Source: Adiantum capillus-veneris (taxonomy: Eukaryota; Streptophyta; Polypodiopsida; Polypodiales; Pteridaceae). Taken from it: a stretch of 64,000 nucleotides of DNA. This document shows, one piece after another, positions 13,794 through 24,895 of the stretch (position 1 is the stretch's first letter; every line of letters begins with the position of its first letter). Below the pieces are notes generated by a model. That model was not told where the DNA came from and did not search any database. It was given only the letters and a program-made list of their open reading frames with translations. Location: the NCBI GenBank assembly GCA_014529385.2, contig CM043949.1, positions 113,231,977 to 113,295,976 of the forward strand. The letters run 5' to 3'. A program made the translations under genes and the position numbers.

Positions 13794-15067
13794 TCATATT
13801 CTGATTATGGGATCCATCCAATTTTCTGAATTCTGTGCTTCATCAAAAGACAGAGGCTCCTCAACATCATGTAAGCTAGACATAGCCAAAGCATAACAAT
13901 CTGATGCATAAGATGCATGGCGAGAGCATGAGCGAGTACGTCTAGACAAAGGTGCATCCAATTTACTGTCACGCAAAGTGTGCACCAGCCATTTTGGCAT
14001 ACCTCTAGCCTGCTCATTTTCAGCCCTTTCCTCATCAAGTACATCATGTACAGCTGCATCAGTAATAGGCTATTCTAAAACATTTTCAAAAACCCCCATA
14101 GACTGTACATTTTCCTCATTGGAACTTACATTCGTATTTCCACCACTGAAAAGAAGCAACAAAGTGTCATAAATGTCCTGTGAGCTTACGTTACTGTCTC
14201 TAGTACATGACAGCAAGGGCTGAACAGAATCTTCCACAAACACTACATCCCGAGAAACCAGAATACGTTTTGTTTGCGAATGATACAACCTGTAACCTTT
14301 GCTTTCAGCACTATAACCAACAAAAATACATTTGACAGCCTTATCATCCAATTTTGTGCGTTGCACTTGTGGCACCAAAGCATATGCCAAACAGCCAAAA
14401 ACACGCATGTGCTCAATAGAAGGCTTTCTATCATGCCATGCTTCATATGGAGTAATAGACTGCAAAGCTTTCGTAGGACACCTGTTAAGTACATAAGTGG
14501 CACACATGATGGCCTCAAGCCAAAAAGAATGCGGCAAAGCTTGACTTTCGACCATACATCGTGCCATTTCCATCAGTGACCTGTTTTTCCTCTCAGCAAC
14601 ACCATTTTGCTGAGGTGTATAAGGCACTGTACATTGGTGTTTTATCACACGACTAGCCAGAAATGCATTAAATTCATGAGACATATACTACCCCCTCGAT
14701 CGAAACGGAGGGTGCCCATAATACATTTCGAGACATTTTCAGCGATAGCCAAAAATTGTTTGAAGCACATAAAAACTTCGGACTTTGCTTTAAGCGGAAA
14801 TACCCATGCATGCCTGGAGTAATCATCAATGAAAGTCACAAAGTACAGGTAATTTCACAAGGATTGAGTTTGCATGGGCCCACAAACATCACTATGCACA
14901 AGCTGCAACCCGCATGTGGCCCGAACTGAACCATCCTTTGGAAATTTAGAACGCTGCATCTTACCCAAAATACAGCCTTCACAAACATGTTTGACAGATG
15001 CTTCAAGAGGCAGCAAAGAAGCAACCATATCAGATTTCTGCAAACACAGCAAACTGGCAAAATTCAA
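13794..15067 (-). pseudogene. Copia integrase (copy 1)
   Basis: From 15067 downward: LEASVKHVCEGCILGKMQR (zinc-binding/GKMQR block), LQLVHSDVCGPM (first catalytic Asp), TFIDDYSRHAWVFPLKAKSE, then RFDRGG with the second Asp and, after a frame break near 14690, VPYTPQQNGVAERKNRSLME carrying the catalytic Glu. The C-terminal GKKR-type region (MRVFGCLAYALVP, KCIFVGYSAESKGYRLY) and the long linker to RT follow to about 13794. Several frameshifts and a small deletion near 13810 separate the parts. Confidence 0.9.
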
Positions 15068-15139
15068 ATGACCAAAACGTGCATGCCAATGTTTTGCATC
15101 TGAAATAGCCCTTGAATCTGCAACAGCATTTGCAAAATT

Positions 15140-16091
15140 TTATCCACACTTGTCATACAAAGTGAGCTTATACAACCCATGGCACAAAAGCCCAGATGCA
15201 ACAATTTCATCACCAAAACTAAGATCATGAATTGTATATCTATCATTGACAAATTTGACTACAAGTCCAAGTCTAGCAAGTGCGGATACAAACAAGAGAT
15301 TCTTCTTGATCCCAGGTACATAAAGTGCATCAACAAGTGTGAAGGAACTGCCATTAGCAGCACTGAGCACAATCTTTCCAACTCCCTTAACTGGATAAGA
15401 GGCGTTGTTGGCACAAGTGACTGAATTCCCATGAGGGACAGACTCGAGAGAGGTAAACAATTCACGATGTGAGGTAATGTGCTTTGTAGCACCACTGTCG
15501 AAATACCACACATGTGAATCTGCAGCAACTGACAAGCATGCATCATGGACAGCAGGATTGTAAGTGCACTCTGTGCTAAAAGCCCATTCTGCATCAACAT
15601 CAGCAACACCGTCTCCTTTCACAGAAGACTCAACAATTTTTGCATTTGTAGTGGAACCAGCATTTGCAGTGGAACCACCCTCGTTCTTCTTAGCCTCTTT
15701 GGCCTTCAACTTAGGACACGACTTGATCAAGTGATCATTTTCTTTACAATAATGGTAACGCATCTTCTTTTTTCCCTTATCACTAGAATTTCCAGACGAA
15801 TTGTTGCCAGCAGAAGCATTAGGAACAAAATTTTTGCCACTCGCAGCAGAACCATAAGAAGTGGTTGCATTGTTGTTACCACCCTTTCTTTGAGAAGCAA
15901 TAAAAGCGTGTTGAACTGCACGTTGTCTAGTCCTGTTTTTTCTGGAAAGTGACTCTTGGAACAGCAATGTGCATAATGCATCAAACTTGACAACTTCTGG
16001 ATTTCCTTGGGTCATAAGTCTCCAAGTACTAGCAAAAGTCTGGTAAGAATCTGGTAAGGCATCAAGAACAGTCTGCACAAGGGAACTGTGA
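15140..16091 (-). pseudogene. Copia Gag C-terminal region and protease (copy 1)
   Basis: Open for 312 codons. The 5' part is the Gag C-terminal half (VLDALPDSYQTFASTW). The zinc knuckle reads RYHYCKENDHLIKSC, with the first Cys changed to Tyr. The protease motif WYFDSGATKHITSHRELF and GVGKIVLSAANG follow. Gag upstream of the VLDALPDSYQ block is missing at the truncation point. Confidence 0.9.
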
Positions 16092-16449
16092 GACCGCGGG
16101 GGATTGGACCATGCAACTCTCCACCCAACCGTGCTATTTATAGACTCCTAGCCTCTAAAGATAGCACCCCTTGACCGCATGTCCGTCTTGGCCCTTGGCC
16201 CTGCCCTTGGCCTGACATTACTCCCCCCTTGGAGAAGCGTTGTATTACCATTTCATGTTGGTTACCTAGAGGGCATCTCACTTTTGCTACCCTAAGTCAT
16301 GTATGTCTACGTCCTAGACACACTTATGCTAGGTGGTCCCCTCTCTACTTATAGGATTACTCCTACCTTGAGATGATGCTTGGGGATGTTCGGGCTATGT
16401 GTGGTGTAGAGGCCACCCCATATGGCATTTCCTTTCCGGCTATCATTTT
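16092..16449 (+). repeat. Partial 5' LTR of gypsy element G
   Basis: Sequence between the copia truncation point and the primer-binding site. It holds a TATA-like CTATTTATAGAC at about 16134. The start is lost, so only the tail (end of U3, R, U5) appears to remain. I infer the LTR identity from its position before the primer site; no second copy is present in the window. Confidence 0.5.
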
Positions 16450-16451
16450 CT

Positions 16452-16468
16452 TGGTGCCCCCACCGGGG
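16452..16468 (+). other. Primer-binding site of element G
   Basis: TGGTGCCCCCACCGGGG, preceded by a T. It closely matches the primer site of element A (27838-27854) and lies at the corresponding place upstream of the leader ORFs and gag. Confidence 0.7.
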
Positions 16469-16522
16469 ATCCTTTCATGAAACCCTCCAATTTAGAAGAC
16501 TGAAACCCCTAAAATTTTGTGG

Positions 16523-16782
16523 ATGGATGAATGGTTAGGGTTTGCTAACTGGACAATAGAAGAAGAAGAGCTCCAAGCATAACTAGACGAACTCTGCATC
16601 TCCATCAAAGCTCAAGTGCCAAGCATAACGGTAATCGATTTTCAGGGGGAGAGTCAACCAACATGCCAAAGTCAATGGATATACATAGGCCGGGTGCGAA
16701 GAAGAAGAAGGAGAAAGTTGAGACCATGTCCACAACCTACAACCAACCCGCAACAACAAGATGGAGGGAGCTCTGCACAATA
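16523..16782 (+). pseudogene. Possible first leader ORF of element G, interrupted
   Basis: From ATG 16523 the frame runs 19 codons (MDEWLGFANWTIEEEELQA), meets TAA, then stays open in the same frame to a stop near 16782, including an Arg-rich run. No family recognised. It may be a chance ORF. Confidence 0.3.
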
Positions 16783-16985
16783 GAGAATCAACACTATTCT
16801 ACTTCAAGAATCGGGTAACTCAAGTCACCGAGCTAGTTATCACAATCAGTTTCCAAGTTGCACCTGATGCTGCAGCACAGATAATGAAAGCACATGCTCA
16901 CGCTCTCACTGGAGAGACTAGGGATCTATTGAGCTTGTTTCATGAAACAACACCACCCTCTCCCACAAGCTTGGACAGTGACTAA
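16761..16985 (+). CDS. Small leader ORF G1 (74 codons)
   Basis: Lies between the primer site and gag, 17 bp before the next small ORF, which is the same layout as the pair in element A. It contains VTQVTELVITISFQ, faintly like the VHIIVSTKLQFQ block of type-1 leader ORFs, but the C-terminal half does not match. Possibly a diverged type-1 ORF; the case rests mainly on position and length. Confidence 0.4.
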   Translation: MEGALHNRESTLFYFKNRVTQVTELVITISFQVAPDAAAQIMKAHAHALTGETRDLLSLFHETTPPSPTSLDSD

Positions 16986-17002
16986 GCACATCTAAGCTTC
17001 AC

Positions 17003-17221
17003 ATGAATCAATACAACTTACCTCAAGGCATATCACACATTCCGATACGAGTACGCTCAATCAAGGTAATACTGGACTGGAAGGCTCACTACCAGCACGT
17101 CATCAACACCACGTTGGGTGGGGAGCGCTTCTTTGAGGTTCTGGCATCAGATCAGCCATTTGTCTTACCTTTGGTACAAGGCAATGTACCGTTTGAGATT
17201 TTAATCTATGTTCTAGTGTAA
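17003..17221 (+). CDS. Small leader ORF G2 (72 codons, type 2 family)
   Basis: Exactly the same length as type-2 ORFs at 28143-28361 and 54027-53809. Ungapped comparison with the element A type-2 ORF gives 18 identical residues of 72, concentrated in the second half: G..R..E.LAS..P..LPL followed by F...I..L. It ends 90 bp before gag of element G. Function unknown. No signal peptide or named domain is apparent; the product would be small and hydrophobic toward the C-terminus. Confidence 0.6.
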   Translation: MNQYNLPQGISHIPIRVRSIKVILDWKAHYQHVINTTLGGERFFEVLASDQPFVLPLVQGNVPFEILIYVLV

Positions 17222-17310
17222 AAAGGGTATACACGCCTCCTTGTAAAGAAAAAAAATCTTTTGATTACAAGCTAAGCAGTATGTCTTTCTAGCTCTCTCT
17301 CTCAGTAATC

Positions 17311-19015
17311 ATGGCAAGTGTAGCATTTCCAAAATTTAAAGGAAAGAAGGGGGAGGATTTGGTAACAGATTTTCTAGATGACTTTGAAGTAGCATGTGTA
17401 GTAAGAAACAAAGATACAGATGAATCCCGAGTTAGAATCTTTAAGCATCTCATGAAACTAGAAGCTAGGTCGTGGTACAATGCACTTCCTCAAGAACTAA
17501 GGATGATTGGGAGCCCTTAAAAACTGCTTTTAAGAGGCGTTTTTGGGGGAGGTATGCAGAGAGGCTGTGGGACAAGCTGAGAGACTTGGAGCAGGAGGGT
17601 CTTTTAGAATATACCACCTATGAGTCCAAGTTTTTGGATTTGTGAGAATGATGGGTTGAGTCACTGGCAAGAAGGGAAGCTGCACCCAATTTCCTCAAAA
17701 AGTACCGGTTCACGCATGGCTTATGGCCGTTTCTCAAGGAGAAGGTGAAGGATAGATTCCCGACTACGTACAAGTTAGCCATCGATATTGCTCACCTTAA
17801 GGACAAGAAGCTGCGGATAAAAGCCAAAGAAACAGAGTCAATAGAAGCAGAAACATTGTGTCTACCAACAACCATGACAACCACCATCGGCTCTTGGGGT
17901 AAGAAATGACCAAGAAGATATGTTGGCCCACATTACTGACCAACTGAAGAATTTGTATGTCCACTTGATACAGCAAGGAAGGAATCAAGAAAGAGATCAA
18001 GACCCAGGAAGAGCACGACGACAAAACAGGGAGTATCACTGCTACAACTACGGAGAAGATGGTCACGGTATGTACTAATGTCCCAAACCGCAAAAAAACT
18101 ATAATAGAGGAGGTAGGAGGAACCAACTGTCACCCTCTAGATAGAGAACACCCCCACCCCGAGCACCGGCCCCACCAACACAAATTCTACGGCCACCCCA
18201 GGCACCACCACAAGCACCCATTCCACCTCTTTCACCGGCACCACCACCTGATCGCCATGTAAACATCATCAGGTTAGAAGATAAAGGAAAGGTCGTAGTA
18301 GTGGATCCACCCAGAGTGAAGGAGAGGGATAAGGGTAAGGAGAAGATAAACTTTGTAGAACCATTTGAATCCATGACTATAAAAAGAGCTAGGAGGGAGA
18401 AAGCTACACAATCTGATGATAAGAGAATCATGAAAGGAGAGACTAGCAAGAGGCCATCAAGGCCACGATAGAAAATAGGAATCATCGACTTCCAGTTAGG
18501 GGAAAGTTCTAGGCCCTATGATCTAACATTGGATGTGGCAGAGCAAGGACCAAAGATTACATGGCCACAGCTACTACATCTTGCACCAAAGGTAAGGCGG
18601 CAATGGTCCAAAATGATAAGTACAAGGTGCTCCAAAGCAAAGGTAGCCGGAGCAATTTCGGGTTGCAACATGGATGACATCCTTCCAATTGTAGACGTCA
18701 ACATAAAGGGTAAGAGAGTTGGAAACATCTACACTGATGAAGGTGCACAAATTTGTGTGATGAGTGAAGCTATGATGTTTTGGCTAGGGCGAGGTTGACA
18801 GGCCTTCTCCATCGAAGGCAAAGATGGCAAACAACGCAAAAGTAAAATGTGCAGGTGTGGTAAGTGCTATGAAAAAACCTTTCAATATTGAGGTAGAAGT
18901 AGATTATTTTGTAATGCCTACTAAGGGGGAGGGCTATCCATTAATCTTGGGAAGACCATGGTTGAGAGTCATCGAATCAGCCTCAAACTCAAAGGGGGGT
19001 CTCTACACTAGGTAA
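17311..19015 (+). pseudogene. Gypsy element G gag-protease remnant
   Basis: Gag starts MASVAFPKFKGKKGEDLV and contains the retrotransposon Gag core (WYNALPQELR, FKRRFWGRYAERLWDKL) across frameshifts and a stop near 17643. A zinc knuckle at about 18030 reads CYNYGEDGHGMY.C, with one Cys lost to Tyr. Protease follows: IKGKRVGNIYTDEGAQICVM (active-site DEGA) at about 18700-18760 and YPLILGRPWLR near 18960. The relation to element A is clear but distant. Homology stops about 190 bp before the LTR at 19206; RT and the rest are absent. Confidence 0.8.
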
Positions 19016-19205
19016 GGACAATACCCTATGAATCTACAATACAATCTCAACCTGTAACCACTCCGTGTGGTAAACGCGTATGAAGACAGGCCGAAAAATA
19101 TAGGTGACCGAATCTCGACTCCGATGGTACTAATGTGTAGCTCTACTCGATGCGGTTCTATAGATATATGGCATGCTCAATTCCGACACACAGGTAGGAA
19201 GAAAA
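19016..19205. other. Unassigned segment before LTR
   Basis: No recognised content. It could be the continuation of element G or flank at the insertion point of the host element. Confidence 0.4.
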
Positions 19206-19289
19206 TGTTAGGAAATAAGACGTAGCTAAATAGATAATTGAGTAGATTACTTAATGGAGAGAGACAAATTTACATACACAAAATTATAG

Positions 19290-19332
<43 letters not shown>

Positions 19333-19680
19333 CACAATATACGTGGTTCACCCAATGTGGGCTACGTCCACGGGAAAGCAACCACTCAATGCCTTTAGTA
19401 CTTTAAAACAAGAAGTAGTTTACAAAGGGATTATACCCTTAATGGAGCTCCGCCTTGCTTCACTCTCACCACCTCACACTCCCCTTGTTGCATCAACTTC
19501 ACACTATGAAATGTGTGTAGAAATGGCCTCCTTTTATAGGCCAAAAGGGCTGCCCTCTCTCATGAGAGGCAGCCATGTGTAGCCGCCCTTGTGTAGATAA
19601 GTCCAAATCGGACCCTCCAATCCGCCCATGTGTGGCCGCCCTTGAGAAGACAAGTCCGCTTTTGAATTCGGCCACCGGCC

Positions 19681-19745
19681 ACCGGCCATTGACTTCCGAC
19701 CAACGGCCATTGACTTCCGACCACCGGCCATTGACTACCGGCCAT
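19681..19745. repeat. 21-bp tandem minisatellite inside the LTR
   Basis: Three units of the form ACCGGCCATTGACTTCCGAC plus C at 19681-19701, 19702-19722 and 19723-19743, with 1-3 differences each, and a degraded fourth. Because 21 is a multiple of three, all frames through it read as peptide repeats, which should not be taken for genes. Confidence 0.85.
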
Positions 19746-20134
19746 CGGCCAACCGACGGTTGTTTTCCGACCACTTTTCGGTCGCCGTTCGGCCATAATA
19801 TTCCGGCAAAAAGGAATATTCTGGAGAGGAAAAAAAGTCCTAATTTCTGGCTGTGAAAATTTTGGTTTCCGGAGAGTGATTTTCCTTCACGCACGATGGC
19901 TTCTCCTCATAATGGGGGCCTTACAAATGTGCACTTTTACCACAAAAAAATTACAAGGGTAAATCAAGGCTCCATACTTAACAGAAAACTCACATAGAAA
20001 CTCGTGGGAGCTCACCTCGCTTAGAAGCTGAATGCACGCACGCTTGGTATCGGTGCGTAGCTTTCGCCGTTGCTAACACAATGGCGGTGTCGCTTCTTCA
20101 ATGGTGGATCCGTAGCTCACGTAGCAAGAGGATA

Positions 20135-20136
<2 letters not shown>

Positions 20137-20213
<77 letters not shown>
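20137..20213. repeat. (CT)n microsatellite in LTR
   Basis: About 38 CT units within the 19206-20512 LTR. A smaller (AG)n lies at 19293-19328. Confidence 0.95.
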
Positions 20214-20215
<2 letters not shown>

Positions 20216-20513
20216 ACACAGTCACGGCACTCAAAAACTCACCTCGATTAATTATTCAAAATTGTTTCCTTAGGTTTACAAAAATTGGCTCTTATACCTC
20301 ATCCTCGGAGGTGTGAAAACATTTGTAATCTAATTACATAAGCAGGTGAAACTACTTGGGGAATACAAGCTGGAAACTCAATCGAGTCCCGCTAATTACA
20401 ATGAATCGGCTCCATGAAAAAAATGAAATGTCGGAAAGACATTCAACACAATAAGTGTTTACAAAAACATGAGTGTGAGCAAAAATGTATAGGTGTGGTA
20501 CTCCGCTCAACAC

Positions 20514-20525
20514 TCCCCCCTCCGC
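20514..20525 (-). promoter_or_regulatory. Polypurine tract of host gypsy element
   Basis: The minus strand reads GCGGAGGGGGGAGTG immediately before the LTR start TGTTGAGCGGAG. This is the expected plus-strand primer site for an element transcribed on the minus strand. Confidence 0.7.
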
Positions 20526-20563
20526 GTTCATGTCGTCCCTGACATGACATCCTTGCTTTGTCT

Positions 20564-23500
20564 TTAGTGGAGTCCCGTCGATTTCAGCATCTGAAGATGT
20601 GACTCGTATCTCAGGTTTCCAATGGTCAGTGTAGGGCTGAATATCTTACTTTCATGAGTAAAGAAACCAGTGTAAAATGCCTCCTCAAAGTCCTGCATGT
20701 GGAAGCTCGACATAAACATGATTCTCTGATAAAAGAGATGTAATACTTTTGGAGATGGCTGCAAGGCTATATCATACATCATATCTGTCACTATGTCGGC
20801 CATTGACAACAATGTTGAGCTGGTAGCTTTATCTGGCGCGAACACTTCAATGCAAGCCAATAATGTTCTGCAAATCTTTTTGAGTATTTGACATGAAAGG
20901 TCAGGAGAGCCAGTAAAGAGCTTAATGGTGCATGTTAGGGTTTTCACCATGTAGGCCTTACTTATTCTCTCTCCCACCTTCGGTCCTGGCATCCTGGGGT
21001 AATTAAGCGAATTTGGCTTCTTTGTTGTGATTCTGCCATGCTCTTGCCAACTCCTGACTCGTGGCACTGGACATAATATTGCATCTTCTCTAACTTCCTT
21101 GGGTGCCTCCACCAAATAGATTAGGTAGGTTGGGCACTTTGTTAACCACCCTTTCCTCCATCTCGGCTGGGAGTCTACTATCTTCTTTGATTCCTTCTCT
21201 TTTGTGATGTCGCCTTCATATAGCGTGACAAATTGCTCCTCTTCTATCATTTTCTTTGTTTTCAGCACTTCAAAATTTAGTAGAGGAAGGGGAAATGTAG
21301 GTTGCATCCACTGTTCTTGCAGCACCTTAGTCTCCAACCCTGAAGTCCAATGGAGAACATGAGTCTTCTTTCTCACTCCATGGCCGCCTTTGCACTCTCC
21401 TCTGTTGCCTGCTCTATCTGCTCGTGCAATCTGTTTTCCTCCTCCTTGGTAAGTCTTGAGGTTGTGGCCTCTTCTTGTGTTGGGGCTAGATCTTCAATAG
21501 TTGTGACTTCCCTAGTCTCTGGTAGCTCCATGGCTGCCCCACGGGTTTCTTGTTTCTGAACCTCTGTATCTTTTATCATGTCTTGATGATCTTGGAGCTG
21601 CTTTTGGAGGACCTCGTTCTCCGCTCTCAGTGCTTGGTTCTTTGATGTAAGTAATTCTTATGCAGCCAATGAACCCTCCGCAATGTGCAATCTCTGCACT
21701 TTCTCTAGCCGCAATTCTCTTTGCAAGCTCCGGATTTGATCTTCCAGAACGGGGACTATTGCTCCCTCTGGCTCTACTCGTGCTTTACTAGCTCTTGGTG
21801 TGGATCTAAGCCTTAGGATTGTTCTTTCCTGCAGTTCCATCCTTTCTCGTAGCTCAAAGAGCTCGTCCTTTGTAGCTTCCAATTCTTTCTTTGGCTTCTT
21901 GTGCATTGGCCACCTCTCTTGAAGCATCAGCAAGTTGGACGATTAGTCCATCTCTTTCATTTTTTGCTTCTTCTTTGATGTCCCTCATTGTCTTTGATCG
22001 GGCTTTGATCTGTTGCAATAGTTAATGCACTTTCTAGATATCTCTTTCATCCTCATCTTCAAGCTCAAGTGCTCTTTCTACTATAGTCTCCTTTAGCTTC
22101 AACTCATCCTTTGCTTTCTCAGGTACTACCCTCTGCTCTCTGTCTAATCTATTCTTGGTCCTCCTCTCCGTTTCTCTCCGTTCTTCTTGTGCCAAGGCAA
22201 TGCCATACACAACCTTGAGGGCCTCTTCTTGAGTATATCTTGTGTCTATTAAACCATCATATTGCTCTTTCTTCTCTTGAACTGGATCCGTTGTCTTCTC
22301 CTTTTCCTATATTTCGGGCTTTTCTAGCACATCCATCTCAACTTCGGTAGTCGCCTCCTCCACTATCTTTTCCTTTCCTTTAAGACTTGGCTCCTCTACC
22401 TTGCCCTTTCCCTTGTCACCTTTTTTTAATTCAGCTTTAAGGTGCTGAACTTCTGCTTCAGTGTATGGCTCTACTAGTTGCTGGCCCAAGATAGCTTCTG
22501 ATTCTTCATAAGCCTTGATATATTGATCGTATTGATCAATATTTGGTCTTGTTGAGCTGGCTCCGACTTTTGTTGGGTCTGGTATCCACTTTTCCTCAAA
22601 ATCTCCTTTTAAAGCTCGCTCAGCTCTAAACTGTTCAATCAGCCTCTCCATTCTGGCGACTTTCTGGCTCTTAGTTTGCTTTGGAGCGGGTTTCTTCTTG
22701 GTCTTCTTCTTGAGGGTCTCGTCTTCTTCTTCTTCTTGCTCGGAAACAATTTCTAGTTTCCGCCTTGCCCTTGTTGACACTCTCTTTGTGACCTCTGGCG
22801 AGTCTTCATCTTCATCTATCTCTTTTAGCCATTGGTTTTGCAAGGGAGCCTTTGGCCACTGGTCCCTTGCTCCGATAGCTTCATAAGCTATCTTAGTCAA
22901 CACTTTGGCTCCTCCAATGTACTTTGGCTTCTCGTTCTGCAAAGCAATTACTTGCTCATGAATGCTCATGAATGTGCTGAGCATAATTGACTTCCTTCGG
23001 GATGTTGCTCTTTATTGCCCAAGTGATTGCTATGGAAACAGCATGTGGTGGTGTGGTATACTTCTGTGGCCTTTTGCTGCATATGTGTAAAAACTGGTTG
23101 TAGGGCCGGCAAAGCTTTGCCGCTCTCGGATCTACCATGTCTTCATAGGTGGCATTTTGCTTCTTTGGCCCATACACTTCTATGGCTTCCCATCTTTCTC
23201 TGACTGAGCATCCTTTGTTGTGCAGCTTCAGAGCATCTACAATGAGTTGAGGAGTGATAACCACTTCAACCTTTTCCCAATCCAAGGCTGTGAGTGTAGC
23301 CTTTTCGTCTTTCTGTATGGTGGTTGCCAACTCATACACTCTTTGAGTGTCTACTCCTGATGGTCTAGAAGTAAAAACATTGTGGAGATCTGCCCTTTCC
23401 AAGTATCTTCTTATCTCCTCTATTCTGTTGTAGTCCACCAGTTCTTGGGGAATCATTGGGATATCCACTGTTTGTCCTCGTGGGTCTCTGAAAGTACCTT

Positions 23501-23657
23501 GGTATATCTTTATCCCCGGTTCTTCTAACACTGCTTCTTCTACCCAAGTCTTTGTGGGCTTGAGAGTCTCTAGGGGAATAGAAAATGTCTTGGCTTCTGC
23601 TAATACTTCCTTGAGTATCGGTCTCTTTCTCTTTGCTGACGACTTCCCCGAATCCAT
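20564..23657 (-). pseudogene. Large 3' accessory ORF of host gypsy element (unknown function)
   Basis: Starts at ATG 23657 (MDSGKSSAKRKRPILKEVLA). The first ~230 codons form a folded-looking domain (VEVVITPQLIVDALKL, LCRPYNQFLHICSKRPQKY). A Lys/Glu-rich low-complexity part follows (KKKTKKKPAPKQTKSQKVAR), then a long Arg/Glu/Lys coiled-coil-like region, and a C-terminal domain (21376-20564) with TCTIKLFTGSPDLSCQILKK and a MYDIALQPSPKVLHLFYQ block. The 10-bp tandem duplication GCTCATGAAT at 22954-22973 shifts the frame; without it the reading continues. Stops occur near 22313, 22035 and 22025, with more frame changes at 21.4-21.9 kb. It ends about 40 bp before the polypurine tract, the position of env-like/accessory ORFs in large plant gypsy elements. 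The first domain loosely recalls plant transposon proteins found with Athila-type elements; I cannot confirm this. Confidence 0.6.
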
Positions 23658-23825
23658 GGATCCTGTAACTCCAATTTCAGTAGTTAGCGTCTTTTTCAGT
23701 ACTGAAAGCCAAAATTAAGCTTTTAACTATCCAAATGACTTAAAAATTGAAACATAAGCTATTCAAGGCCTAAGGATGCACTGCATGTGGAAAAATGTGC
23801 AATTTGGGTGCAAAATCATGTTGGA

Positions 23826-24830
23826 GACATCATACGCATATGATGTCTTTTGTGTCAAAATGGCTTGATATTGGTTGTGCTTGTAGCTGATAGTGCATAC
23901 ATCCATTCTATATGTCTTGATTTGAATTTGCGTCCCATTTGGTCAAGTTATGGCCATTTTAGTCCTGGTCAAGCTCTTTGCAAGATATTGAGAGGGAATT
24001 GGATTTTGTGATCCAAATTGGATGAAACTTGGTGGTTTGCTCTCAAATGGCATGTAGATCACTTCTATGTGGTAATTGCAACTCTGAAATGCAAAAATCA
24101 AGTAGGGAGACATCATACGTGTATGATGTCTTTTTGGGTAAAATTGAACCATTTTGCATTGTAAGCTTGGATTTGGCTTTATATAGGCTTAGACAATGAT
24201 TTTATGAAATTTGGGTATAGTTTGGACCAAAATTGGCTCTGGAGACATCATATGCGTATGATGTCTTTTGTATCATTTTTGCATGAGATTGATTTTGTGG
24301 GCTCCTCATATGATAGTAAAGGACTGTGTGTACGCAAATCTTGACTTGAAGTTGAGTATGATGAATTTTGGCAAGATTAGGCTTTAAATAGAGGATTTTT
24401 TGCTAATTGGACTAATGAAGTGATCCCCTTGACCAAATGGTACCAAACTTCATATGTGGCATGTATTTGATATATATAATGGATATATGATGATAAATGA
24501 TCAATTTTGGCTTTGTATGTGCAAAGTGACATCATACGCGTATGATGTCTTTTTGGCCAAGATACTTTTTGGTTCCAGATAGCTTGTGCATGTGTTGAAC
24601 AACAATCCTACAAAGTTTCATTGAGTTTGGAGCTATTTTGGCAAATTTAGGGCCATAAATCGGTTTTATGCCCTACTTTGCGTCTTTTTAGTTCCCAATT
24701 GGTTTTTCAACTCCAAATCTGATGATACTTTGTACATTTTATGTTGTTAGCATATAGAAAGAGGCTATGCATTCATGTGTTCAAGCTGATGTGAAAATCA
24801 TGCTGTGAGACATCATACGCGTATGATGTC
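23826..24830. repeat. Array of five 22-bp palindromes
   Basis: Palindromes with arms GACATCATACG and its complement occur at 23826-23847, 24109-24130, 24244-24265, 24528-24549 and 24809-24830. The last two are perfect; the others have one change in the central four to six bases. Start-to-start distances are 283, 135, 284 and 281 bp, roughly multiples of 140. The surrounding sequence is AT-rich and non-coding. The array lies upstream, on the minus strand, of the accessory ORF starting at 23657. Confidence 0.9.
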
Positions 24831-24895
24831 TATTATTGATAAAAAGTGTTTTTTGTGCAAAGCATGGTTTGTGCTAGTGCCCTAAGCCCTGCTAA

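Larger units (their letters stand above)
12022..16091 (-). mobile_element. Ty1/copia retrotransposon, copy 1 (5'-truncated)
   Basis: Minus-strand element in the order gag, PR, IN, RT, RNase H and 3' LTR at its low-coordinate end. It is co-linear with the complete copy at 39056-44218. Homology stops at about 16091 inside gag, so the gag N-terminus, primer site and 5' LTR are missing. The next base pairs belong to an unrelated LTR fragment. No target duplication can be assigned because one end is lost. Confidence 0.92.
19206..20512 (-). repeat. LTR (1.3 kb) at the 3' end of the host gypsy element
   Basis: In plus orientation it begins TGTTAGGAAATAAGACG and ends CCGCTCAACA, giving TG...CA ends. 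The minus strand is preceded by a polypurine tract directly outside 20512. A minus-strand TATA box CCTATAAAAGG lies at about 19530-19540, leaving about 970 bp of U3. The LTR includes (AG)n at 19293-19328, (CT)n at 20137-20213 and a 21-bp minisatellite. No second copy is in the window, so the start at 19206 is inferred from the terminal TG. Confidence 0.65.

Noticed and set aside
16092-16300. Continuation of copia copy 1 (missing gag N-terminus and 5' LTR)
   Set aside because: Similarity to copy 2 stops abruptly at about 16091 and the following DNA has a TATA box and primer site of a plus-strand gypsy element.
19499-19894. Minus-strand ORFs with SQWPVVG-type repeats
   Set aside because: Produced by the 21-bp minisatellite inside an LTR; three frames are open simultaneously.
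23826-24830. CRISPR-like array of spaced palindromes
   Set aside because: Eukaryotic transposon context, spacers of 113-262 bp and unequal length, no cas genes; palindrome array is reported as a repeat instead.
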